From the IMG/VR virus record IMGVR_UViG_3300032180_000009, positions 1 to 50,554 of that record: a stretch of DNA of 50,554 bases; one strand, 5' to 3'. Source of the stretch: a virus. A model generated the notes under the pieces. It saw nothing but the letters and a program-made list of their open reading frames with translations. It was not told the DNA's origin and ran no database searches. Shown in pieces: positions 41,512 through 48,915 of this stretch. The translations under genes and the position numbers were made by a program. The first letter of the stretch is position 1; each line of letters starts with the position of its first letter.

Positions 41512-42942
41512 TTACCACCGGATGCATGAGGAGTCCAGCATTGTGAGTTTATTCTGGCTTCGTGTGGTGATTACGTAGGACAGGTTCTTGTCCTGTTCGG
41601 TGTCTTTGCAAAGCCATGGGTCGAGCCAGAACACATTGTCGAACTCCAGGCCCTTGGATTTATGGCCGGTTAGGAGTCGGATGGTTCCGGTCTGAGCGAA
41701 GATGTGTTCGGCGTAGGAGATGGCTTGGCTGAGGCTGTCGCCGTGTTCACACAGGACCCGCATGCAGTCGGCGAGGTCGTTGGCGGATTTGGAGCCGGCG
41801 ACAAGCTTGGTCTCACGCCACTCTTCGATCGCACTCATTGCCTTCTCACGTGGCATTGTGCTGTCGCCTAATTTCTTGAGGACACCCACCAAGCGAGGAC
41901 CAAGTTCAGAACCCAGCACGTTAACAGACCTGCCAACACTAATGAGCTGGAAGGCCAATCGAAGAAGAGGAGCATTATTGCGACAGATGATTGTTGAATC
42001 ATCAGCAAAAGAACGCCCGTCCAAAGGCTCTGTTTGTGTGGCCACATGTCCTCCGGCTTTGGTCCACTTAAAGTGTGGCACTCGCCATCTTGCGGCTTCG
42101 ACGATGGCTTGGGGACATCGGAAGCTAACAGATAGTGGCAGTTCGGACATCGAATAGGTTGATATTGCATTGGTCATTCCCCCTGACTTTGCACCACGGA
42201 AGCCGTAGATGTTTTGGAATGGATCTCCAACTCCAATGATCCGACCTTTGACAAGTCGCGCGAGCATAGCGTGGTTAACTGGACTTTGGTCTTGATATTC
42301 ATCCACCATGACTCTGGGAAATTTAGGAAATGTTCCTCCAAACAGTGCGGGCATATATATCTGATCATTGAAATCGATACAGCCACTATAGGCAGATTTG
42401 ATGGACTCAAGGAGGATGTCGTCGATGAGGTTGGAGGCGATGTCATTGGGGATCTCGTCCATGGCGTTGTGGAAGGTGTGTTGGTCGATCAATGCGGTGT
42501 GGGGGAGTTTGCATCCCTTCGGCACATAGCCAAGGGCCTTGGCCTTCTCAAGGCCATCCATAACCACGTGGTACTCAGGCCAAGCCGCAGTGGCTTCGGC
42601 CTTAGTCATGTCATCGACAAGGCGGCGCCAGAGGGTTCGGGATTTGGCTTTGTCGAGGACGAGTTTGGCACTGACGTAGCCGGCCCAGATGCCATGGCCG
42701 CAGGCGTTGAAGGTCTTGATGGTGGTTGTGGTGCGGAAGCCTTCGGAGGCTTTGGCTTCGTCGGCGTTGCGTTTGTTGAACACCAAGTACAGGGCAGGAT
42801 GGATCTTCGAGGCCTTGTCGATCATCTTGAGTGTGGCGGATTTGCCGGTGCCGGCAAGTGCGTTGAGCATGAGGTTGGGGTGAGCAGTCTTGGTACAATG
42901 TTCGATTGCACTCTGTTGTTCTTCAGTCGGAGTTTGGGTCAT
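41512..42942 (-). CDS. UvrD/Rep-type DNA helicase
   Basis: A 476-residue superfamily 1 helicase. Motif I is ALAGTGKSAT (30-37), motif Ia TIKTFNACGHG, motif II VDEYQDQS (213-220), motif III GDPFQNIYGFRGA (239-251), motif IV about LSVSFRCPQAIVEAA, and motifs V/VI appear as GHKSKGLEFDNVFWL and NLSYVITTRSQNKL. It unwinds DNA with 3'-5' polarity in this family. It is the largest early enzyme before the nuclease and recombinase genes. Its upstream neighbour overlaps by one base. Confidence 0.88.
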   Translation of the reverse strand: MTQTPTEEQQSAIEHCTKTAHPNLMLNALAGTGKSATLKMIDKASKIHPALYLVFNKRNADEAKASEGFRTTTTIKTFNACGHGIWAGYVSAKLVLDKAKSRTLWRRLVDDMTKAEATAAWPEYHVVMDGLEKAKALGYVPKGCKLPHTALIDQHTFHNAMDEIPNDIASNLIDDILLESIKSAYSGCIDFNDQIYMPALFGGTFPKFPRVMVDEYQDQSPVNHAMLARLVKGRIIGVGDPFQNIYGFRGAKSGGMTNAISTYSMSELPLSVSFRCPQAIVEAARWRVPHFKWTKAGGHVATQTEPLDGRSFADDSTIICRNNAPLLRLAFQLISVGRSVNVLGSELGPRLVGVLKKLGDSTMPREKAMSAIEEWRETKLVAGSKSANDLADCMRVLCEHGDSLSQAISYAEHIFAQTGTIRLLTGHKSKGLEFDNVFWLDPWLCKDTEQDKNLSYVITTRSQNKLTMLDSSCIRW

Positions 42943-43175
42943 CAGTTCATCTTCCTCATCATTATCTCTCGAACCTGAGTCCGTACCATCTGCAACATCT
43001 CTCCGACTCCATACCAGCCCTTGGCCATTAGTTTGGACATGTTATCATCTTCGGTGTTGAAGAAGTGGCCAATCACAAGGGCTTGGTTCTGGGCCTCTTC
43101 GAGGTGATGTTGGAGTTTGCGGTAGGCTTCGTCCTTCGTCGCGACGCCGCCGATGGTGGAGAAGGGTTCGGTCAT
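42942..43175 (-). CDS. Small hypothetical helical protein
   Basis: A 77-residue charged, helical protein (DEAYRKLQHHLEEAQNQALV; LQMVRTQVREIMMRKM). It begins within the stop of a 54-codon ORF and ends within the helicase start, so it is part of the coupled series. No family recognised. Confidence 0.65.
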   Translation of the reverse strand: MTEPFSTIGGVATKDEAYRKLQHHLEEAQNQALVIGHFFNTEDDNMSKLMAKGWYGVGEMLQMVRTQVREIMMRKMN

Positions 43176-43336
43176 TTGAGTTCCTTTCGGAAGTAGGCCT
43201 TGTCACTGGTTAGGGTGTATAAAGCAAAGCCCTCTTTCAAATAACGACGAATCAATCGCAGGTTAGCGCCGGCGGACTTGAAGAGAAAAACCATTACGAT
43301 GGTGGGAGGTGGTGGAGTTAAGTCGGGTTCAGTCAT
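43172..43336 (-). CDS. Small hypothetical protein
   Basis: A 54-codon ORF from ATG 43336 (MTEPDLTPPPPTIVMVFLFK) with a basic alpha/beta body (LRLIRRYLKEGFALYTLTS) and a stop that overlaps the next ATG. The start overlaps the end of the upstream gene. It fills an otherwise empty 160-bp gap. Confidence 0.6.
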   Translation of the reverse strand: MTEPDLTPPPPTIVMVFLFKSAGANLRLIRRYLKEGFALYTLTSDKAYFRKELK

Positions 43337-43530
43337 TTGCGTTTGGCTTTCATGTTGTAGGTCGGATCATCACGCCAAAGGTATTCACTTCCGGACGCAA
43401 TGCCCTTCTGCGCAGAGCGTTGCATTTCCTCGGGCGCAACCCAGCGGTTGACGCGGGAAACCCATATTGGCATGTTAGGATCACGCCAGTCGGGGCGAGT
43501 GTCAGGTGGAAGTGATTTTCTTCTGGGCAT
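43333..43530 (-). CDS. Small conserved-type hypothetical protein
   Basis: A 65-residue basic protein with PRRKSLPPDTRPDWRDPNMP and WVAPEEMQRSAQKGIA. The N-terminal string resembles small proteins seen repeatedly in phage genomes. Overlaps the upstream coiled-coil gene by 29 bases. Confidence 0.65.
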   Translation of the reverse strand: MPRRKSLPPDTRPDWRDPNMPIWVSRVNRWVAPEEMQRSAQKGIASGSEYLWRDDPTYNMKAKRK

Positions 43531-43861
43531 TGATGGGCCTAGGGGTGTAGGTGTCGATTAGTTCTTGGCGCATGATGTCGCCGATGCGATTGGATTCGGC
43601 CACTTTGCGAGCGGTCATGGCGTCGCTGAGGTGAAGGAAATATGGGCGCATTGCGTTCCAGTCTGTGCATTGGGACATGGCAAAGATCTGGTCGTCCATC
43701 TGACGGATTGTGCGGACTAAGTACTCGACTTGGTTGCGGAGGGCAGTGCTTTCAGAGTTGCGTTCTTTCCATTGGTCTTCCCACTCACTTAAACGACGAT
43801 TGAGATTGGCATTGGCTTGCTCAAGCTCCACAATGCGCTTACGTCCGAATAGGTCAAACAT
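43502..43861 (-). CDS. Coiled-coil hypothetical protein
   Basis: A 119-residue protein (ATG 43861, GAGGA upstream) with a long coiled coil from residue 10 (IVELEQANANLNRRLSEWED) to about 65 and a helical tail. Function unknown. Confidence 0.65.
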   Translation of the reverse strand: MFDLFGRKRIVELEQANANLNRRLSEWEDQWKERNSESTALRNQVEYLVRTIRQMDDQIFAMSQCTDWNAMRPYFLHLSDAMTARKVAESNRIGDIMRQELIDTYTPRPINAQKKITST

Positions 43862-44178
43862 CAAATCCTCCTGTCGATCTTCGTCCAGCGTGGCGTTATT
43901 CCTAAGACCTCAGCTAGACTGACCTTGGGCGTTGCGTGATTGGTGGCGTAGTGGTCGGCCTCGATGTGTAAATGTTCGACCCAACCCTCCGGAATCGCAG
44001 GTAGAGGATCGTCAATGGCTATTGTGTAGAATGGCAAGATGATGTTGCCATCGCGGTCGACCCAATCACCAGAGAGGGACTTCGATATCACAATCCATTC
44101 AACCTCGGCTCGCGATGGTGAGGTCGCGTTGATACAATAGGCTGCGAGGTAGTAGCCGTCGGGGCTGATGTCGGTCAT
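43861..44178 (-). CDS. Hypothetical protein
   Basis: A 105-residue protein with a beta-rich body (GYYLAAYCINATSPSRAEVE; GNIILPFYTIAIDDPLPAIP) and a His-rich stretch (EHLHIEADHYATNHATP). No family recognised. Tight overlaps with both neighbours support it as a real gene. Confidence 0.65.
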   Translation of the reverse strand: MTDISPDGYYLAAYCINATSPSRAEVEWIVISKSLSGDWVDRDGNIILPFYTIAIDDPLPAIPEGWVEHLHIEADHYATNHATPKVSLAEVLGITPRWTKIDRRI

Positions 44179-44366
44179 GGTTTCAACCCTACAGCTTTAA
44201 TAATGGCCGAAGCCAAATCCAAATGCACTTTGTAAGCGTGGCTGCATCCCTTATTTCGCGCATCCCCAAGTTGATCCATACAGATCATAGCACAAGTTCC
44301 TTGTCCGGTTTCGAACTTGCCGCTTCGGCATATAACCTCGCACGCTGCTTTTGTCTCTGGGCTCAT
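44175..44366 (-). CDS. Small Cys-rich hypothetical protein
   Basis: A 63-residue protein with five Cys (ACEVICRSGKFETGQGTCAM, then ICMDQLGDARNKGCSHA). The spacing could allow a small metal-binding fold. It starts one base before the previous stop. No family recognised. Confidence 0.6.
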   Translation of the reverse strand: MSPETKAACEVICRSGKFETGQGTCAMICMDQLGDARNKGCSHAYKVHLDLASAIIKAVGLKP

Positions 44367-44708
44367 CTACTTAATCCCCAGCTTCTCAAGCACCTTCTTG
44401 GCATTTTCCCGCTGGGCCTCAGTGGTTTCGGCCTTGAGCTTTTCATGCCAGCGGTCGAGTTTCACTTGGGGTTGGCGTGGGGGGTGAGTGTAGTTCGCAG
44501 GTGCAGAAGGCGTTGGGCGAGGGACTTCGGCTTGGCGTTTCATGAGGACGGCAAGGGCCATTGAGAGGCCACCTTCTGACTTTGGGTAGCGAGCCACATA
44601 TGGCGTGCCCCCTGCGGTCATTGGCAGTTCAACGTATATATTGCCTTCATCAGCCCACATTGTCACTGCCCAAGGTGGCCGAAAGCTATCTGTCCTCTGC
44701 CCCATCAT
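44367..44708 (-). CDS. Hypothetical protein downstream of the tRNA
   Basis: A 113-residue protein with WAVTMWADEGNIYVELPMTA and RYPKSEGGLSMALAVLMKRQ, a Pro-rich linker and a charged helical tail (DRWHEKLKAETTEAQRENAK). GGAG six bases upstream favours ATG 44708; ATG 44720 is also open. It begins about 35 bases after the tRNA 3' end. Confidence 0.65.
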   Translation of the reverse strand: MMGQRTDSFRPPWAVTMWADEGNIYVELPMTAGGTPYVARYPKSEGGLSMALAVLMKRQAEVPRPTPSAPANYTHPPRQPQVKLDRWHEKLKAETTEAQRENAKKVLEKLGIK

Positions 44709-45067
44709 ATGCGTCTCCATGAATGGCCTTCGGTCGCAGGTGTGGTGCCCCCAACAGGAATTGAACCTGCAACCTGATCATTACAAATGACCTGCTCTAC
44801 CAATTGAGCTACAGGGGCGGAAGGATTGCCGTCGGCATCTACGCAGGTGTGGCGTTCGAAGTCCCAAAAGAACTCGGTGTCGACCAAGGGCAATAGGTCC
44901 CTTAGCATCTGTCTGTGGCGACAGGTTGAGCGAGTGCCGGCGGGACACTCGCAGGTCCAGTGACCACTATCACCAACCATGATGTAGGATGATTCCACAT
45001 CCAAGTCCTTGGTGAACTTGGTAATGCGGTAGTCATCGAGGGCGGTGCGGAGGTTGTAGAGGGTCAT
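44705..45067 (-). CDS. SWIM zinc-finger protein with tRNA inside its 3' end
   Basis: A 120-residue ORF. Residues 36-55 form a SWIM finger (HWTCECPAGTRSTCRHRQML: CxC...CxH). The last ~40 residues (from SAPVAQLVEQ) are simply the translation of the tRNA gene on the same strand, so the true protein either ends in tRNA-encoded residues or was truncated by the tRNA's arrival. SWIM fingers bind DNA or proteins; the role here is unknown. Confidence 0.65.
   Translation of the reverse strand: MTLYNLRTALDDYRITKFTKDLDVESSYIMVGDSGHWTCECPAGTRSTCRHRQMLRDLLPLVDTEFFWDFERHTCVDADGNPSAPVAQLVEQVICNDQVAGSIPVGGTTPATEGHSWRRI
44743..44818 (-). tRNA. tRNA-Thr (anticodon UGU)
   Basis: Read on the minus strand, GCCCCTG pairs with TGGGGGC (acceptor, with G-U pairs), followed by discriminator A and an encoded CCA. 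D-arm AGCTCAATTGGTAGAGC; anticodon stem GGTCA/TGATC with loop TTTGTAA, giving anticodon TGT (reads ACA); T-arm GCAGGTTCAATTCCTGT. The cloverleaf is complete. It reads a codon that is rare in the G+C-rich genes but fits A+T-rich ones such as the tailspike. Confidence 0.95.
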
Positions 45068-45423
45068 GACTTCACCTCATCGAAGTCCACACTCTCACTG
45101 TAATAGCCATTGGAGACACCATGCCAACGAATTTCTACACTGCCTTTAATAGTGCGAAGCTTGTAGAAGGTCCATGTGTCGGAGTCGATAGCCTCAGAGC
45201 CCTCAGGACAATCGGTGCTTGAAGCTTCTTCAGCTAGCAGAATGGGAACGCCAACTAGGTTAGCATAGTCACCGGCCACTTCCTCTACGATGACGATCTC
45301 ACAACAATCTTGATAGTGGTGCAGCATGAAGGTACGGCCATCATCAAGAGTGAAGTGGATTTCATCCTCGCCCTTTTGTTCGACTTTGACGCAGGTTTTG
45401 CCTTGCAGGTCACTGAAGTTCAT
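45064..45423 (-). CDS. DUF7448-like phage protein
   Basis: A 119-residue protein: LQGKTCVKVEQKGEDEIHFT, MLHHYQDCCEIVIVEEVAGD and LVGVPILLAEEAS match a small phage-associated domain I know as DUF7448; function unknown. The paired Cys (DCCE) is part of the pattern. GGAG precedes the start. Overlaps both neighbours by four bases. Confidence 0.75.
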   Translation of the reverse strand: MNFSDLQGKTCVKVEQKGEDEIHFTLDDGRTFMLHHYQDCCEIVIVEEVAGDYANLVGVPILLAEEASSTDCPEGSEAIDSDTWTFYKLRTIKGSVEIRWHGVSNGYYSESVDFDEVKS

Positions 45424-45581
45424 AGAAGTTCTCCATCATATCGGGACCAATCTTCGGGACTGAAGCGATAGCCGCGCTCAGCCATCCAGTAGAGTGCTTG
45501 CAGTTTGCCATTGGCATTACGTAACGCACGCCACAGGTACCAATCAATCACATGGTTGTTGAAGTGATGGGAGTAGGTCAT
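45420..45581 (-). CDS. Small hypothetical protein
   Basis: A 53-residue protein from ATG 45581 (MTYSHHFNNHVIDWYLWRAL) with a helical, aromatic body. It overlaps a 32-codon ORF upstream by four bases. No family recognised. Confidence 0.6.
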   Translation of the reverse strand: MTYSHHFNNHVIDWYLWRALRNANGKLQALYWMAERGYRFSPEDWSRYDGELL

Positions 45582-45676
45582 GACACACACTGACCCAACA
45601 ACCACCCAAGCCCAAAGACAAAGGCCGCGATGGCAGCCATGCCCCAGATGAAGAAGAAGCCATAGGTGTAGGGCAT
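45578..45676 (-). CDS. Very small membrane peptide
   Basis: A 32-codon ORF from ATG 45676, MPYTYGFFFIWGMAAIAAFV followed by FGLGWLLGQCVS: one transmembrane helix. Its ends overlap the genes on both sides (ATGA pattern), which supports translation. It could be a membrane-acting effector or regulator. Confidence 0.5.
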   Translation of the reverse strand: MPYTYGFFFIWGMAAIAAFVFGLGWLLGQCVS

Positions 45677-45882
45677 TAGGCGAACTCCTTCATGACCTTT
45701 GAAGCATGCTTCTTGGCAAAGGCCAAGGCTTTGCCAGCGCTAATGTGATGGGCAATGTATTCAACCACTGAGGGGTAGGAGTGGTTAGCGAACCAATATT
45801 CGTATCGAATGCCGTTTATGCTCAGGGTTACGGTGTTGTCGGTAAGGTTGCTGCCGTGATAGAGGATCGTGGCTTTAGTCAT
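45676..45882 (-). CDS. Small KTSC-like protein candidate
   Basis: A 68-residue protein from ATG 45882 with INGIRYEYWFANHSYPSVVE and AGKALAFAKKHAS, a strand-helix pattern that recalls KTSC domains, found in RNA/DNA-related contexts. The match is by eye only. The longer upstream extension to 45999 has no support. Confidence 0.55.
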   Translation of the reverse strand: MTKATILYHGSNLTDNTVTLSINGIRYEYWFANHSYPSVVEYIAHHISAGKALAFAKKHASKVMKEFA

Positions 45883-46123
45883 TGGCTTCTTCCCATGGCA
45901 TCTTGGGCATAGAGGGTTTGCGCCGGGTCTTCTGTTGCGATGCACGACGAAGAGTGACTTGGGTAGTGGTGAGATCGCTGGAGGTAGGGTTGTAGCCATA
46001 GCGGCTGCGTTTGATTATCAGGCTGGGAGCAGGCAATGGGCTGGCGTGAACATCTCCGGCCACGTGGCCGTATTCGCGCATTAGTCGGATTTGCTGTGAG
46101 CTTGGATATCGAATGCGGGTCAT
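45875..46123 (-). CDS. First gene of the long early operon, hypothetical
   Basis: An 82-residue basic protein (SSQQIRLMREYGHVAGDVHA; SLIIKRSRYGYNPTSSD; basic RRKPSMPKMPWEE tail). It lies about 25 bases downstream of a good minus-strand promoter (46150-46178), behind GGGAG, so it heads the run of genes reaching 32001. Function unknown. Confidence 0.65.
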   Translation of the reverse strand: MTRIRYPSSQQIRLMREYGHVAGDVHASPLPAPSLIIKRSRYGYNPTSSDLTTTQVTLRRASQQKTRRKPSMPKMPWEEAND

Positions 46124-46149
46124 TGAGCGGACTCCCTGATTATGCTACC

Positions 46150-46178
46150 ATAGTACCACAACGCGCAGCGAAAGTCAA
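46150..46178 (-). promoter_or_regulatory. Promoter for the long minus-strand operon
   Basis: Minus-strand TTGACT (46173-46178), 17-bp spacer ending GCGCGTTGTGG, and TACTAT (46150-46155). The spacer end is nearly the same as in the promoter at 49612-49640 (GCGCGGTGTGG), which marks a shared promoter design. Confidence 0.75.
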
Positions 46179-46205
46179 CTCTCATAACGTCTGAACACTA
46201 CTCAT

Positions 46206-46238
46206 GAAAAAGCACCCAAGGCTTGCGCCAAGGGTGCT
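46206..46238 (-). terminator. Intrinsic terminator
   Basis: On the minus strand, AGCACCC and GGGTGCT enclose an inner GGC-GCAA-GCC hairpin with a stable GCAA tetraloop, followed by TTTTT. It lies 33-65 bases after the stop at 46271 and just before the next promoter, separating the two early transcription units. Confidence 0.88.
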
Positions 46239-46270
46239 GAGGTTGCAACGACCGGGAGGTGTCGTTGGGT

Positions 46271-47116
46271 CTAGAAGGCGGAAGAGTTGGCTTGGCGCAT
46301 TATGCGGCGTTCGTTCCAAGAGTACCACTCACGGGTCCAGCGTTCAGCGGGTTCGGGGTCGAGGTCCGAACCAACATCGCTTGTAGGGATCACAGTGTTC
46401 GACGCAGAAATAGTCGAAGTCGTATCTGGGGTGTATGCAACGGTAGGGTCCGAAGGCACACTGACGCCTTCACCAATCGAAGTCTTCGGCGCAGCAGTGG
46501 TCTCCGTTGTAGAAGCCACACTCTGTGACAAGTCCACCGTATCGACATGCAAAGGGCTTACACTCTCACCCTTGGCGCCGCCGTCGGAGGATGCATCGGT
46601 AGAGGGCGTGGTGTCGTGGAAAGCCAAAGGCGGTAAAGGGCTAAGTGGCCCATCCTCCAATTCCCAAGTGTCAGACTTCACCCCCTGAAAGGTGTCACGG
46701 GGTTCAACCCATTCGCCTGTGTGGGTTTCGATATAGGTTGGTGCAATGCCTTCGGAGCTTGGCGTTCCGACAGGCTCAGCCACTGGCGTCGGCGGCTCAA
46801 TCGCCTTCAGTGCCCCATCAGCTTCTGCCATAGCACGGCGCAGAACGCTCTTGAGAGTTGAGGCAATGTCTTCAGTTTCGAGAAACCTCAACTCAGCAGC
46901 AGTGTTAGCCACCTCCAGATCGTGGACCTTTTGCTCAAGCGAGGCGGCGTAACGGCGGGAAGCCTCCAGGGAGACTTCAAGGTCAGTGTTGCGAAGTTCG
47001 TGGTTGGTGATGACCTGTTGGTGCTGGCTCAGTTGGGCTTCAAGCTGTGGCACTCGCTCCATCGCCTTGGCCATCTCCACAAGAGAGGCCGCGAAGTTGG
47101 TTACTGTATCGTTCAT
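46271..47116 (-). CDS. Coiled-coil and Ser/Thr-rich early protein
   Basis: A 281-residue protein: a coiled coil over residues ~10-105 (LEAQLSQHQQVITNHELRNT; AASLEQKVHDLEVANTAAEL), a Pro-rich linker, a long Ser/Thr/Asp-rich disordered region and a C-terminal segment WTREWYSWNERRIMRQANSS. The start at 47116 was chosen because GGAG lies upstream; 47167 remains possible. The stop is followed by a hairpin (46246-46267) and an intrinsic terminator. Function unknown; it may scaffold other proteins. Confidence 0.7.
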   Translation of the reverse strand: MNDTVTNFAASLVEMAKAMERVPQLEAQLSQHQQVITNHELRNTDLEVSLEASRRYAASLEQKVHDLEVANTAAELRFLETEDIASTLKSVLRRAMAEADGALKAIEPPTPVAEPVGTPSSEGIAPTYIETHTGEWVEPRDTFQGVKSDTWELEDGPLSPLPPLAFHDTTPSTDASSDGGAKGESVSPLHVDTVDLSQSVASTTETTAAPKTSIGEGVSVPSDPTVAYTPDTTSTISASNTVIPTSDVGSDLDPEPAERWTREWYSWNERRIMRQANSSAF

Positions 47117-47167
47117 AGTCGGAAACTCCATTTGGGTTGCAGTATCCAAGGCATCCTTGAAGGCCAA

Positions 47168-47531
47168 GGGCCTTGCTCATGCCTTGCGTTTGCAGAAACA
47201 GAGAGCAGGAAGGGCTAGAGTGCTCTCTGCATTCACGCTCACTGTCCTGAACGACTCAGGTAGTGCCCTCGTGTAGATTATGCTCAAGTGATACGCAGAT
47301 TGCCGGGCCTTGCACCGGGTTAAGGCTTAGGGCGGCTCTGTTTCTCACTTGGGGAACACTCAATTAGGTAGGTAGGTGAGGGCGCACCCTCAAGTCCACA
47401 GTGATCCTAGGCTATTCGAACCGTAGGCAGTAGATCAACGGAGAGTGATTTGGCACACACTCATTTAACCGTGTCTTGCGTACTGCTTCGGTGGGTTCCC
47501 ATTACTCACTGTGGATACTTTGCCTTATGGC
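47168..47531. other. Intergenic region with hairpins
   Basis: About 365 bp without a credible gene. It contains a perfect 9-bp inverted repeat (47199-47207 with 47221-47229, CAGAGAGCA/TGCTCTCTG), a small GAGGG/CCCTC hairpin near 47382 and a GGTA tandem run. On the minus strand the first hairpin is followed by TTTCTG, so it may terminate transcripts from the gene ending at 47532. No strong promoter seen. Confidence 0.5.
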
Positions 47532-48254
47532 TTAGTGCGCGGTGTGGCCGTGTGTCACACCTTGAGTCATCTTGGCAGCCACTGCTGCGTCAGGGCCTTT
47601 GGCCTTCGCCCTCGGGGCAACCTTCCCCGCTTGGGTCTTGGACAAGGGCTTGTCAGCCTTTGCCTTGGCCGCCTTGGCTTCTGCCTTGGCCACCAGTTCG
47701 GGATCGGCCTTGATCAACGAAGCAATGTCGATCTTGATAGGCGTCTCCGCACGCTTGGCAAGGTTGGCTTCGGCCGTGGTCACGATCGACGGATCGTTCG
47801 CAATCAGGGCCTTGGCCGCCACGGTGATGTCACTGGCTTTGACCGTGGAGATCTTGATCTTGTTCGCCTTCATGGCGTCCTTGACCAAGTTCCTAGCGAG
47901 GCGCATGGCTTCCGTCATGACCGCACCAGAGGCTTTCTTCACGGCAACTGCGCCGGTGATTTTCACCTTACCAGCGTACATGTCCTCGACGTTGGCTTCG
48001 GCTTTGGCCTTGATGGCGCCGCGGCGTTCGGCTTCGTCGGGGTAGGCTTCTTTGGTGATCTTGGACATTGCCCGTTCGGCGATTACCTTGAGGCCCTGAA
48101 GGAGGGCTTCGCGGTAAACGTCGTCGGGAAGGAACCGGACATCCACGTCCACACTGCCCGCGCCGTTCTTCAACGGAATGGCCATGATCTTGTCAGGATC
48201 GGGAACGTAGGTGCCTTCGGCAATGGCCTTGGCGTATTCGCTTAGGTCACTCAT
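47532..48254 (-). CDS. Ala/Lys-rich early protein
   Basis: A 240-residue protein. Residues 1-65 (LSEYAKAIAEGTYVPDPDKI; DVRFLPDDVYREALLQGLKV) look folded; residues 65-160 are helical and residues 160-240 are Ala/Lys-rich and histone-tail-like (AKAEAKAAKAKADKPLSKTQ). The basic tail could bind nucleic acid. The C-terminus ends HGHTAH. Family unknown. Confidence 0.7.
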   Translation of the reverse strand: MSDLSEYAKAIAEGTYVPDPDKIMAIPLKNGAGSVDVDVRFLPDDVYREALLQGLKVIAERAMSKITKEAYPDEAERRGAIKAKAEANVEDMYAGKVKITGAVAVKKASGAVMTEAMRLARNLVKDAMKANKIKISTVKASDITVAAKALIANDPSIVTTAEANLAKRAETPIKIDIASLIKADPELVAKAEAKAAKAKADKPLSKTQAGKVAPRAKAKGPDAAVAAKMTQGVTHGHTAH

Positions 48255-48257
48255 AAG

Positions 48258-48542
48258 CTAGTGCCTCTTGGGTAGAACCATCACTACCACATCATTAACG
48301 AGGATCATAAGGATTGAAAGAGCCTTTAGCGCTTGGGGGCCGAAGCCCTGCGGGCACTGTATCGCTCTAGCATTGTCCCTACCTCTGATGGGTCTTTGGG
48401 TGGTTAATCGTGCGGGATTGCACGCCGCGATAGCAGACAGCTTATCCTTCGTGTCAACTCGGAAAGCCTGTATGGTGTTGACAGTCTGGTTAAGGACATC
48501 CACACAAGCATGCGCTGCTGCTATCTCGGAGTACAATCCCAT
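48258..48542 (-). CDS. Possible small early protein
   Basis: A 94-codon ORF whose first 45 residues (MGLYSEIAAAHACVDVLNQT) look protein-like; the rest is less convincing. It has a hydrophobic end (LSILMILVNDVVVMVL). No clear ribosome binding site. A repeat (48586-48601) lies upstream, as it does upstream of the next gene, so the region may be regulatory instead. Confidence 0.42.
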   Translation of the reverse strand: MGLYSEIAAAHACVDVLNQTVNTIQAFRVDTKDKLSAIAACNPARLTTQRPIRGRDNARAIQCPQGFGPQALKALSILMILVNDVVVMVLPKRH

Positions 48543-48585
48543 TTGGCCTGCGCTAGTCTGCGCCCTTGCCGAAGTGTCAATGGTG

Positions 48586-48601
48586 AGTGTAATCAGTGTA
48601 C
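48586..48601 (-). repeat. Repeat copy A (TACACT-N3-TACACT)
   Basis: The minus strand reads GTACACTGATTACACT. A copy with one mismatch lies at 48940-48955. Each is 25-45 bp upstream of a minus-strand start codon and contains TACACT twice. An operator for a small regulator is possible. Confidence 0.5.
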
Positions 48602-48618
48602 GGCTTTGGGAGCCGAGC

Positions 48619-48915
48619 TTAGTCCTCAGTCTCGTGCAAGGTCATTTCACTCCATGAGCTGTAATCGGTAATGTGCCACTCGAAGCTGTGCATGAGCTTC
48701 ATTACGTTCTGTGTAAGAAGCCGAAGCAGAAATTTACTGTGCTCAAACCTATAGCTCTCTGTCTGCTCAGGGTGTTCACTCAGCCACTGCTTCAATAGCG
48801 CGTCAGGCTCAATATCAACCACAGCCATATAGACGCCGTCCACATTGTAATCGCTGTACTCACCCATAGTGATGGTGAACACATTGCCCGCTGGAATTGT
48901 AGTGGCCACTTTCAT
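48619..48915 (-). CDS. Hypothetical early protein
   Basis: A 98-residue acidic protein with AGNVFTITMGEYSDYNVDGV, YMAVVDIEPDALLKQWLSEH and a helical end (HSKFLLRLLTQNVMKLMHSF). GGAG six bases upstream favours ATG 48915 over ATG 48927. The same ATGGAGACG leader also precedes the gene at 44708. Family unknown. Confidence 0.68.
   Translation of the reverse strand: MKVATTIPAGNVFTITMGEYSDYNVDGVYMAVVDIEPDALLKQWLSEHPEQTESYRFEHSKFLLRLLTQNVMKLMHSFEWHITDYSSWSEMTLHETED

Noticed and set aside
42214-42978. 254-codon plus ORF opposite the UvrD-like helicase
   Set aside because: Gly/Val/Asp-rich shadow of the helicase frame; no motif and no place in an operon.
46246-46267. Second terminator at CAACGAC/GTCGTTG
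   Set aside because: A 7-bp hairpin at the end of the gene at 46271, but no T-tract follows on either strand; the real terminator lies just beyond.
47511-48245. 244-codon plus ORF opposite the Ala/Lys-rich early protein
   Set aside because: Leu/Gly/His repeats are the mirror of Ala/Lys codons; the minus frame has the coupling and protein-like N-terminus.
48429-48457. Minus promoter TTGACA with GCTATC inside the 48258 ORF
   Set aside because: The -35 is good but the -10 matches only two of six bases, so I do not call it.
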